Of a stretch of 64,000 nucleotides of DNA, positions 27,666 to 35,355 are shown in pieces (positions within the stretch are counted from its first letter, which is position 1; each line of letters opens with the position of its first letter). Under the pieces are notes generated by a model, which searched no databases, was not told the DNA's origin, and saw only the letters and a list, made by a program, of their open reading frames with translations. The translations under genes and the position numbers were made by a program. Source of the stretch: Roseiarcus sp963741845 (GTDB taxonomy: Bacteria; Pseudomonadota; Alphaproteobacteria; Rhizobiales; Beijerinckiaceae); the NCBI GenBank assembly GCA_963741845.1, contig CAVUJV010000024.1, positions 1-64,000 of the forward strand, read 5' to 3'.

Positions 27666-27842
27666 GGAGAACGCTGCGCCTCTTCAAGCCCTGGAAGGCG
27701 GGCGAAAACTGTCCGCTTCCTGTCAACTCTCTGACACAGCGATTGGAGGGAGCGCAACCGCGCGGGAAGATCGGGTTTCCCTATGACGCAAACATGCCAG
27801 CTTCGCTTTGCGCGGACCGCATGTGAGAGCGCGCGCCGCCGG

Positions 27843-28796
27843 TCAGGCCGACGCCTTGGCGCGCTCCTGAAGAGCCGTGAATTCGCTTTCCGTCGCATAG
27901 GACTTCTGCGTGCCGCGGCGGGTCACGGAGTCCGCCGCGTAAAGCGCGGCGAGCCGCAGCGCCTCTTCGAGGTTTTCTCCGCCGGCGTAGAAGCGGGCGA
28001 AGGCGCCGACGAAGGCGTCGCCCGCGCCGGTCGTGTCGACCGGCGTCACCTGCGCGGGCTCGACCTTGTGGACGCGGTCGGCGGTCACGAGCAGCGCGCC
28101 GCGCGATCCCATGGTGACGATGACGGTCTCCACGCCCTCTGCGATCAGGCTCCTCGCGGCCGCCGCGACTTCGTCCTCGGTTGCGACCGGACGGCCGGTG
28201 AGGCTCGCGAGTTCCGTCTCGTTGGGGACGAAAAAGCTTACGTCGCGGACCCTCTGGCGGTCGAGCGCGGAGGTCGCGGGCGCCGGATTGAGCAGGGTCT
28301 TGATTCCATGCCGCTTGCCGAAAGCGATCGCCGCGTAGACCGTCTCGAGCGAAATCTCCAGTTGCAGCAGGATAAGGCCACAGGTCTTGAGCGCCTCGGC
28401 CGCGTTCTCGACGTCGGCCGGCGACAAATCCGCGTTGGCGCCCTTGACGATGAGAATCGAATTCTCCCCCGACGGCTCGACGAATATCGGGGCGACGCCG
28501 CTCGACTTGCCCTTCACCCGCTTCACGTGAGTCGTATCCACGCCGTAGCGCGCGAGATTGGCGATCGTCTGGTCGGCGAACATGTCGTCGCCGACGGCGG
28601 TCAGCATCACAACATCGGCGCCGAGCTTGGCGGCCGCCACCGCCTGATTCGCGCCCTTGCCGCCGTGGCCCATCTCGAAGTCCGGCGCCTCGATCGTTTC
28701 GCCTGGAACCGGCATACGGTTCACATAAGTGATGAGATCGACGTTGTTGCTGCCGATCACGGCGACGCGCGGCCGTTGTCTCGTTGTCACGCGCAT
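27843..28796 (-). CDS. rbsK: Ribokinase (PfkB family sugar kinase)
   Basis: A 317-residue PfkB-family kinase, most like ribokinase, which phosphorylates D-ribose at O5. The N-terminal motif GHGGKGANQAVAAAKLGADV and the C-terminal DTTGAGDAFVGAFARFYAG with the catalytic aspartate (GAGD) are both present, as are VFVPNETE-like and VIVTMGSRGALLV segments. No ribose transporter or regulator is adjacent, so specificity rests on family resemblance. It is divergent from the HtrA-like gene, with a 194-base gap. Confidence 0.85.
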   Translation of the reverse strand: MRVTTRQRPRVAVIGSNNVDLITYVNRMPVPGETIEAPDFEMGHGGKGANQAVAAAKLGADVVMLTAVGDDMFADQTIANLARYGVDTTHVKRVKGKSSGVAPIFVEPSGENSILIVKGANADLSPADVENAAEALKTCGLILLQLEISLETVYAAIAFGKRHGIKTLLNPAPATSALDRQRVRDVSFFVPNETELASLTGRPVATEDEVAAAARSLIAEGVETVIVTMGSRGALLVTADRVHKVEPAQVTPVDTTGAGDAFVGAFARFYAGGENLEEALRLAALYAADSVTRRGTQKSYATESEFTALQERAKASA

Positions 28797-28990
28797 GTCC
28801 TCCCTTGGCGGCCCGCGAGATCCGCGCCAGGCCGCAGATGCGCCGAGATAGAGGTTCGGAGCCGGGCCTTGTCAATGTCGGCGCCAACCGGGCCGGAAGA
28901 TCGCGGGTCCGCGTCTCTACAAAAGACCGGAATTGCGGCGCGCGCGGCGACGCGCTAGCATTTTGCGCAGACGGGCCGAAAGGAGTGGCG

Positions 28991-29968
28991 ATGACAGAGA
29001 AGCCGCGCCGGAACGGATTGCGGGCCGATGCGCCGAAGCTCGAGGGCGCCCTGGAATTCGACATCAATCAGGCGCTTCGATCGGTCGTCACCGTGCAGGC
29101 CTCGATCCCCGAGGACGCCTATACGGCCGAAACGCTGGGCGAGCAGCGAGCCGGCAGCGGGGTCGTCATCCAGGAGCGCGGTCTGGTTCTCACGATCGGC
29201 TACCTCATCACCGAGGCGGAGACCGTCTGGCTGCAGCGGCGCGACGGCCGCGTCATACCCGGCCATGCGCTGGCGATCGATGGGGAGACGGGGTTCGGGC
29301 TCATTCAGGCGCTCGACCAGCTCGATTGCCCGGCGCTCGAATTCGGCCATTCGGGGGATGCCCGGATCGGCGATCCGGTCCTGGTCGCCGCGGGCGCGGG
29401 GACCAAGACGGTGCACGCCAGCATCGTCGCGAAGCAGGAATTCGCCGGCTATTGGGAATATTATCTCGACGAAGCCATCTTCACCTCGCCCGCCCATCCT
29501 TTCTGGGGCGGCGCCGCCGCTATCGACCGCTTTGGCAGGCTTCTGGGAATCGGGTCGCTGCATGTCGAGCAGATCACGCCGCAGGCGGGTCCGCGCGACG
29601 TCAACATGATTGTCCCGATCGACCTCCTGCCGCCGATCCTCGACGATCTTCTCACCTATGGCCGGGTCAACAAGCCGGCCCGGCCGTGGCTCGGCCTCTA
29701 TTCCGCGGAAAGCGGGGGTCAGATCGTGGTGGCGGCGGTCGCCGACCGGAGCCCGGCCGCCGAGGCTGGCCTGAAGCGCGGCGACATCCTGGCGAGCGTG
29801 AGAGGCGAGGAGACCGCCGACCTCGGCGACTTCTACCGCAAGGTCTGGCGCATCGGTCCTGCGGGAGCGGACATCCCGATCGAGTTCATCCGGGACGGCC
29901 GGGCCATCGGCGTCAGGCTCAAATCGGCCGACAGGACGGCTTTCCTCAAGCGACCAAGGCTTCAGTAG
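28991..29968 (+). CDS. HtrA/DegP-like protein with degenerate catalytic triad and one PDZ domain
   Basis: The 325-residue product has the trypsin-like S1C fold followed by a PDZ domain, but the catalytic positions are changed. Aligning by eye to HtrA, the TNxH motif reads TIGYLI (Tyr71 for His), TDLA reads TGFG (Gly101 for Asp) and GNSGG reads PFWGG (Trp172 for Ser). The PDZ part starts near residue 228 with RPWLGLYSAESGG and includes RSPAAEAGLKRGDILASVRG. There is no signal peptide, so it is probably cytoplasmic. AGGAG precedes ATG 28991. Related S1C-annotated proteins with the GYLI motif exist in Rhizobiales. A binding or scaffold role is inferred. Confidence 0.8.
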   Translation: MTEKPRRNGLRADAPKLEGALEFDINQALRSVVTVQASIPEDAYTAETLGEQRAGSGVVIQERGLVLTIGYLITEAETVWLQRRDGRVIPGHALAIDGETGFGLIQALDQLDCPALEFGHSGDARIGDPVLVAAGAGTKTVHASIVAKQEFAGYWEYYLDEAIFTSPAHPFWGGAAAIDRFGRLLGIGSLHVEQITPQAGPRDVNMIVPIDLLPPILDDLLTYGRVNKPARPWLGLYSAESGGQIVVAAVADRSPAAEAGLKRGDILASVRGEETADLGDFYRKVWRIGPAGADIPIEFIRDGRAIGVRLKSADRTAFLKRPRLQ

Positions 29969-30400
29969 CGATCGAGGCTGCTGCGTCGCCCGATCTGGCC
30001 CATGACGAACATCGCCGCTCCGCAGGGGCAAACGATAAGCGCCCGGGCGCGCGCTTCACAGAACCGCGAAGCGTAAAGACGTTTTAGTTTTATTTTGAGT
30101 CTTCGGGCGCCATATCCGTCGGCGATCAAGCCGCTGCGACGACAAGGGGCGCTGGAATCGCTTCAACCGAGAAGCTCTGTCGCTGCAAAGGCGAACTCCA
30201 AATCAAGGACAACCCGAAAAGGGCTGCCGCTGGCAGCGGTGCGTCTGTAGCCGTCCCATAGACAGTCGCTACCTCGCCCTATGACGCATCCTTGATTTGG
30301 ACTTCCCCCTTCGGTCCCCACGTTTACACCCTAGCATCTTTGCGCCCATTAAGATGTGATGGCAATCACACTTTGAGCCATAAAGCGCTTGCGTGCGCGA
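29969..30400. other. 432-base intergenic region without a supported gene
   Basis: After the HtrA-like gene there is a small hairpin AAGCGC-N8-GCGCTT at 30037-30056, a possible terminator, then an AT-rich patch around 30080-30100. A long inverted-repeat element follows at 30187-30311 and is listed separately. A 50-odd-codon frame crosses the element on the minus strand but I see no family resemblance in it. Confidence 0.5.
30187..30311. ncRNA. Candidate structured RNA or mobile hairpin element
   Basis: Perfect 13-base arms TCCAAATCAAGGA (30197-30209) and TCCTTGATTTGGA (30289-30301) are separated by 79 bases. The pairing extends outward with one mismatch and further imperfect pairs (AAGG..AA opposite TT..CCTT). 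Inside the loop are the hairpin GCTGCC-GCT-GGCAGC and the small stem CCC-GAAAA-GGG. A closing stem with nested hairpins suggests a folded transcript of about 125 nt, although a small miniature transposable element is equally possible. It matches no RNA family I recognise. Confidence 0.4.
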
Positions 30401-30853
30401 CTATTGGGCGCGCTCCCATCCGCCGTCCTCTCCCTCCCGCCAGTAGGATAGCGAAGCGTCCTGGCTTTTGAGCCGGCGCCAGCGGTCGCGGGCTTCTGTC
30501 AGGCAATCCGCGTCGCGCCCGTCAAAAAGCAGGATCACGTCGTCGAAGGCGGCGTCCGAAGGATCCGTCTCCGATCCGGAGAGGAGGACCAGCGTCGTCG
30601 CGGCGTTGGGGTTCTCGATAGCGGAAGTCAGAAAGATCGGCTGCGACATCGGGTCGCCGTCGCCCTTTCCTCCGTGGGGGAGAAAGCTGGCGTCGTCGTA
30701 GGTCCACAGACGGTCGTTGAGCGCGGCGACCTCATCGTCGGACGAAGCGCGCACCACGACGCGCTTGCCCTCCGAATAGGCCCGCTCCAGCAGCCGGGGC
30801 AAAGCCTGATCGACCCGGCGCCGTTCGAGGTGGTGGAACCGGAATTCGCCCAA
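30401..30853 (-). CDS. holC: DNA polymerase III subunit chi
   Basis: HolC links the clamp loader to single-strand binding protein. The 150-residue product begins MGEFRFHHLERRRVDQALPR and contains the family pattern LLERAYSEGKRVVVRASS, LNDRLWTYDDASFLPHG and PIFLTSAIENPNAATTLVLL. It lies next to pepA, with a small secreted-protein gene between, matching the common pepA-holC neighbourhood. The start is supported by the conserved E-F-x-F-H-x-L N-terminus. Confidence 0.9.
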   Translation of the reverse strand: MGEFRFHHLERRRVDQALPRLLERAYSEGKRVVVRASSDDEVAALNDRLWTYDDASFLPHGGKGDGDPMSQPIFLTSAIENPNAATTLVLLSGSETDPSDAAFDDVILLFDGRDADCLTEARDRWRRLKSQDASLSYWREGEDGGWERAQ

Positions 30854-30862
30854 GCCGCGCTC

Positions 30863-31399
30863 CTATTGCGCGGCCGGTCCGACGATGACGAAGGTCTTGT
30901 CCGAATCCGTCGCCATCATGCCGAGCGACACGCCGCCCGGCTCGTGCTCCTCGGTCTTGCCGGCGATATACACATCGCCCCTCTGACGGGAGGCGTCGAG
31001 ATAGGCGCGGGCGTCCGAGTTCAGCCCCTTCAGGACGCTGTGGCTTTTGGCCTGGTCCCAGCCCAGCGCCGCGCGCACCGCCGCCGCCTGAAAGCGTTCG
31101 AAATTCGTGGTCGTGCGGGCGTTTGCCGGCTGGCTGATCCGCGCCTCGAAGCGGAGAAACTCATCGCCCCGGCAGCTCAGCGTGGCGTCGACGTCGACCC
31201 TTGTCGTGACGTCGAACACGGTGGCGTCGGAGCGCGCGCGGGAGACGACCACGGCGCGCGAAAAGTCGACGCCCATGTCGGCGGCTCCCGAGCGCAGCGC
31301 GGCGGTGAATGCGTCGCAGCCGGCGATCGCCCAGGCCGGTCCTGCGCCCGCGCACGAGACCGCGATCGCAAGCGTCAGAAGCGCGAAATGAAACCGCAT
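30863..31399 (-). CDS. Hypothetical secreted protein
   Basis: A 178-residue protein with a clear signal peptide, MRFHFALLTLAIAVSCAGAG then PAWAIAGC. The mature part is soluble with no further membrane helix, two cysteines (in IAGCDAF and LSCRGDE) that could pair, and a C-terminal segment VSLGMMATDSDKTFVIVGP. I do not recognise a family. It lies 9 bases upstream of holC on the minus strand and 34 bases downstream of pepA, so all three are probably co-transcribed. Confidence 0.75.
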   Translation of the reverse strand: MRFHFALLTLAIAVSCAGAGPAWAIAGCDAFTAALRSGAADMGVDFSRAVVVSRARSDATVFDVTTRVDVDATLSCRGDEFLRFEARISQPANARTTTNFERFQAAAVRAALGWDQAKSHSVLKGLNSDARAYLDASRQRGDVYIAGKTEEHEPGGVSLGMMATDSDKTFVIVGPAAQ

Positions 31400-31433
31400 C
31401 CTGATCTCCCAGCCCAGTCTTCGCGAGGCGTCT

Positions 31434-32936
31434 CTAATCTTCGTAAGCGTCGGAGATGAAACGATCGAGAAGGCGGACTCCCCATCCCGAACCCCAGGAG
31501 GGATTGATGTCGGACAACGGCGAACCCATGGCGGAGCCCGCTATGTCGAGATGCGCCCAGGGGACATCCTTAATGAATCGTTGCAGAAACTGCGCGGCGG
31601 TGATCGACCCGCCGTGCCGGCCGCCGGTGTTCTTCATGTCGGCGAATTTCGAGTCGATCAATTTGTCGTAATTCGGCCCGAGCGGCATCCGCCAGACCTT
31701 CTCGCCCGTCGCCTCGCCCGCCGCGGCGAGGCGCTGCGCCAGTTCGTCATTGTTCGAGAAGAGACCGGCCATCTCCTGTCCGAGCGCGACCATGATCGCG
31801 CCTGTCAGGGTCGCAAGGTCCACGATCGCGCGCGGCGCGAATTCCTGCTGCGCGTACCACAGGGCGTCGGCGAGCACGAGCCGGCCTTCCGCGTCGGTGT
31901 TGATGATCTCGATCGTCTGGCCCGACATGGATGTCAGAATGTCGCCGGGCCGAATCGCATTTCCGTCCGGCATGTTTTCCACGAGGCCGATAACCCCGAC
32001 GACATTGGCTTTCGCCTTTCGGGCGGCGAGCGCATGCATGAGGCCGACCACGCAGGCGGCGCCCCCCATGTCTCCCTTCATGTCCTCCATGCCGGCGGCC
32101 GGCTTGATGGAAATGCCGCCCGAATCGAAGCATACGCCCTTGCCGACGACGACCACGGGCTTCGCCCGCTTCGAGCGGGCGCCCGACCAGCGCATCGTCA
32201 CCAGCCGGCTGTCATGCGCGGAGCCGCGACCGACGCCGAGCAGCGCGTTCATGCCGAGCTTGGCCATCGTCTTTTCGTCGAGCACGCGCACGTCGACGCC
32301 GAGCTTTTCGAGTTCCTTGGCCCGGTCGGCGAATTCCCCCGGAAACAGCACATTGGGCGGCTCGTTCACGAGAGTCCGGGCCAGTTCGACGCCCTCGGCC
32401 ACGGCGATTCGGCCCTCGGCCATGACGCGGGCGTCTTCCGGCTGGCTCAGGCCGATGACAAACTCCTGCCGCTTCGGCGCGTCCTCGTCGCCGTCCTTCT
32501 TACGCGTCTTGTATTTATCGAAACGATAGGCGCGCAGCCGGAGGCCCAAAGCGAAATTGGCGGCCGCGACGCTGTCCCAGGCGCCGATCGGCGGCTCGAA
32601 GGCGACGCCGATCGTCTTCGCGTGCGCGAGCCGTCCGAACACGAAACCGCCCAGCATGACGAAGTCGATCGGCGGATTGTCCTTGCCGGGCGCGACCCCG
32701 ACGACGAGAAGCCGGGCGGCGTCGAGCCCCGAGGGCGCAAGGATGTCCACCGCCGTTTTTTGCGAGCCTTTGAAGCCGGCGGCCCTGGCGGCGGAGCGGA
32801 TCAGCGGGACGAGATCGCCGAACTGAGCGGCGACGCTCGGGCCGACGTTCAGGTCCGCCCCGACGAACACGACCACCGCGTCCGCGCCCTTGAGCTCCGA
32901 GGCAGCGCCGAACGTGATCTTGACTGGCCCGCTCAT
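31434..32936 (-). CDS. pepA: Leucyl aminopeptidase (M17)
   Basis: PepA is a two-metal, hexameric aminopeptidase that removes N-terminal leucine and other residues; in some bacteria it also binds DNA. The 500-residue product starts MSGPVKITFGAASELKGADA. The catalytic domain includes VVVGKGVCFDSGGISIKPAA (metal and catalytic Lys), DMKGDMGGAACV and the signature NTDAEGRLVLADAL with ligands Asp and Glu. The start at 32936 gives a normal length; the open frame upstream is not conserved. It is divergent from lptF. Confidence 0.95.
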   Translation of the reverse strand: MSGPVKITFGAASELKGADAVVVFVGADLNVGPSVAAQFGDLVPLIRSAARAAGFKGSQKTAVDILAPSGLDAARLLVVGVAPGKDNPPIDFVMLGGFVFGRLAHAKTIGVAFEPPIGAWDSVAAANFALGLRLRAYRFDKYKTRKKDGDEDAPKRQEFVIGLSQPEDARVMAEGRIAVAEGVELARTLVNEPPNVLFPGEFADRAKELEKLGVDVRVLDEKTMAKLGMNALLGVGRGSAHDSRLVTMRWSGARSKRAKPVVVVGKGVCFDSGGISIKPAAGMEDMKGDMGGAACVVGLMHALAARKAKANVVGVIGLVENMPDGNAIRPGDILTSMSGQTIEIINTDAEGRLVLADALWYAQQEFAPRAIVDLATLTGAIMVALGQEMAGLFSNNDELAQRLAAAGEATGEKVWRMPLGPNYDKLIDSKFADMKNTGGRHGGSITAAQFLQRFIKDVPWAHLDIAGSAMGSPLSDINPSWGSGWGVRLLDRFISDAYED

Positions 32937-33086
32937 ATGCAGTTCGTCCTCTGCCCGAATCGCCCGAGGCCGGACGCGCGGCCTGACTACGGGACGTATC
33001 GGGGCCTTTATAGGGCTCGTCAATAAGTCGCCGCGTTTGACCGACATGAAAGCGAGGGTCAGGCGGCGACCGGGAAGGAGCTTTTC

Positions 33087-33161
33087 ATGGTCCAGACGAT
33101 CAATCCGCTGGCGTCGGCCGCGGCGTCAGGCGCCGTCGGTTCATCGATCCGGCCGCGATGA
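33087..33161 (+). CDS. Putative 24-residue leader peptide upstream of lptF
   Basis: AAGGAG at 33075-33080 precedes ATG 33087, which opens a short frame MVQTINPLASAAASGAVGSS ending IRPR. Its TGA (33159-33161) overlaps the lptF ATG by two bases, an arrangement that would couple translation. lptF itself has no better ribosome site upstream. The peptide has no recognisable family. It may be a translational-coupling leader or a small protein in its own right; a chance open frame is also possible. Confidence 0.4.
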   Translation: MVQTINPLASAAASGAVGSSIRPR

Positions 33162-34279
33162 GCCTTGTCGAACGCTATGTCCTCAGGACGGCGACGGTCG
33201 CGTTCGTCGCCGGCCTCGTCGCGCTGACGGGCGTGATCTGGATCACCCAGGCCCTGCGTCAGATCGACCTCCTGACCAGCAAGGGCCAGACGATCCTCAT
33301 CTTTCTCATGATGACCGCCCTTGCCTTGCCATCGCTCATCGCGATCATCGCGCCGGTGGCGCTGTTCGCCGGCATTCTTTACACGCTGAACAAGCTGAAC
33401 GGCGACAGCGAACTGGTCGTGATGGCGGCCGCCGGCATTTCGCCCGCCCGCCTGCTGCGTCCTTTCGCGATCCTGTCGGTTTTGGTCTACGCGATCGTCG
33501 GCGTGGTCTATATTCAGGTTCTCCCCTGGAGTTTTGGCGCGCTCACCAATCTCACCAGCTTCATCCAGGCGGATTTCATTTCAAATTTCGCGCGGCCGGG
33601 CTCGTTCTCAAACCTTCAGTTTGGATTTGTGTTTCATTATCGGGAGCGGACGCCGGACGGCGCCCTTCGCGGCGTCTTCATGCAGGACCGGCGCGATCCC
33701 GCGCATGTGTCCACCTATATCGCGGAGGCCGGGAAGACTTTTGAAAAGGACGGCGAGAGCTATTTGCAGCTCAGCAAAGGCGTCCTGCTGCGCCCCCAAT
33801 CGGCCGGCAATTCGGCGGTCGTCTCGTTTGACGACTACACGATCGATCTTTCACAATTCATGGTTGCGGCAAGTCCGATCAAGCGGCCTCGCGAGCGCAG
33901 CACGTTCGAACTGATGACGCCGAACCCGAAAGACGAAGCCGATCCAGCGCTTGCGGGCCATATCCGCAGCGAACTTCTGGATCGGCTGGCGAGCCCTCTT
34001 TACGCGCTGGTCGCCGGGCTTGTGGGCTTCGCGGCGCTGGGAGAACCCCGTACGACCCGCCAGGGAAGGGGCCTGGCCATTGGAAGCGCCATCCTGATTT
34101 TTGTCGTCATAAGGGTGCTCGGCATCACGGCGACCACGCTGACGATCGGCGACCCCGACGCGGCGCCTTTCGTCTGGGCCATACCCATTGCGGCTTGCGT
34201 CGCGATGCTTGCCTATATTTTCCGCAGACGCCTGCTTGGCGGCGGCCGCGGCCGCGGCCGCGTGATGACGACCGCATGA
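33158..34279 (+). CDS. lptF: LPS export permease LptF
   Basis: LptF is one of the two membrane subunits of the LptB2FG ABC transporter that extracts lipopolysaccharide from the inner membrane. The 373-residue protein has the family layout: membrane segments near residues 12-33, 48-72 and 95-118, a periplasmic jellyroll domain in the middle, and three C-terminal helices from about residue 285. RYVLRTATVAFVAGLVALTG at the start is typical. lptG follows with an ATGA overlap. LptB, LptA and LptC are not in the window. Confidence 0.92.
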   Translation: MSLVERYVLRTATVAFVAGLVALTGVIWITQALRQIDLLTSKGQTILIFLMMTALALPSLIAIIAPVALFAGILYTLNKLNGDSELVVMAAAGISPARLLRPFAILSVLVYAIVGVVYIQVLPWSFGALTNLTSFIQADFISNFARPGSFSNLQFGFVFHYRERTPDGALRGVFMQDRRDPAHVSTYIAEAGKTFEKDGESYLQLSKGVLLRPQSAGNSAVVSFDDYTIDLSQFMVAASPIKRPRERSTFELMTPNPKDEADPALAGHIRSELLDRLASPLYALVAGLVGFAALGEPRTTRQGRGLAIGSAILIFVVIRVLGITATTLTIGDPDAAPFVWAIPIAACVAMLAYIFRRRLLGGGRGRGRVMTTA

Positions 34280-35355
34280 TCGGCCGGACCCTCTCGCTTT
34301 ATTTTGCAGGCCGCTTCGCGAGAACCGTGACCGCGGCGTTCCTGTTCGTCTTCGTGCTTATTTACGTTGTCGATCTTGTGGAGCTTTTGCGCCGTTCGGG
34401 CGACGCCCCGCAGGCGACCGGCATTCTGATGGCGGGGCTTTCCTTCCTCCGCACGCCGACCATCGCGGAGCAGGCGCTTCCCTTCGCCGTCCTGTTCGGA
34501 TCGATGATCGCGTTCCTCAATCTGTCCCGGCGGCTCGAACTGGTGATCGCGCGCGCCGCCGGCGTTTCCGTCTGGCAGATTCTGACGCCCCCTCTTGTGG
34601 TTGTGCTGGGAATCGGAATCCTGGCCGTGACGTTGTACAATCCCGCGTCGACGGCCATGAAGCAATGGTCGGAATCGATCGAGAACAGCGTCTTCGGCGG
34701 CCCCTCCAATCCGTGGGGAGATCTCTGGTTGCGCCAGCGTAGCGTCGACGGTCAGGCGATCATTCACGCCGGCGCCAAGGAAGCCGGCGGGACAAAGCTG
34801 AGCCGGGTCGAGATTTTCAACTTCGACGACCAGGGCAATTTCATCGAGCGAGCCTTCGCCGCATCCGGCGAATTGCGGGACGGCTACTGGGAATTTCATG
34901 ACGTCAAGGTGGTTACGCCCGGCTTCGAGCCGGTCTCCGCCTCGACCTATCTGCTGGCGACTTCGCTCCGCCGGCGCGAGGTGTCCCAGGCCTTCGTCGC
35001 CCCCGAGACCGTGTCCTTCTGGGGTCTCCGCGCGCTGGCCGATCAAACGGAGAAGGCGGGCCTCGACCCGACGGGATATCGTCTGAGATATCAGGAGCTT
35101 CTGGCTCTTCCGCTGACGCTGGCCGCCATGGTTCTGGTGGCCGCTTGCTTTTCGTTAAGATTCTTCCGAATGGGCGGGATCGAGTACATGGTTTCCGGTG
35201 GCGTCGCTGCCGGGTTCGTGCTTTATGTGGCCACTAAAGTGGTCAACGATCTCGGCTCCGCGGGGTTCATCAGCGCCGCGGTCGCGGGGTGGTCGCCGGG
35301 GCTCGTGGGCTGTCTGTTTGGCGTGTATGTGTTGCTTCAGCAAGAGGATGGTTGA
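34276..35355 (+). CDS. lptG: LPS export permease LptG
   Basis: LptG is the partner permease of LptF. ATG 34276 overlaps the lptF stop (ATGA) and gives 359 residues starting MIGRTLSLYFAGRFARTVTA. The layout repeats LptF: N-terminal membrane helices, including FLFVFVLIYVVDLVELLRR, a periplasmic domain with WLRQRSVDGQAIIHAGAKE, and C-terminal helices. The C-terminal MGGIEYMVSGGVAAGFVLYV is characteristic of LptG. The stop overlaps the lptD start (TGATG), so lptF-lptG-lptD are translationally linked. Confidence 0.93.
   Translation: MIGRTLSLYFAGRFARTVTAAFLFVFVLIYVVDLVELLRRSGDAPQATGILMAGLSFLRTPTIAEQALPFAVLFGSMIAFLNLSRRLELVIARAAGVSVWQILTPPLVVVLGIGILAVTLYNPASTAMKQWSESIENSVFGGPSNPWGDLWLRQRSVDGQAIIHAGAKEAGGTKLSRVEIFNFDDQGNFIERAFAASGELRDGYWEFHDVKVVTPGFEPVSASTYLLATSLRRREVSQAFVAPETVSFWGLRALADQTEKAGLDPTGYRLRYQELLALPLTLAAMVLVAACFSLRFFRMGGIEYMVSGGVAAGFVLYVATKVVNDLGSAGFISAAVAGWSPGLVGCLFGVYVLLQQEDG

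Noticed and set aside
28522..28530. parS-like TTCACGTGA in rbsK
   Set aside because: Only the central nine bases match; the outer TGTT/AACA arms needed by ParB are absent.
28784..28990. Longer N-terminus for the HtrA-like protein
   Set aside because: The upstream open stretch has no conserved sequence, and AGGAG sits just before ATG 28991.
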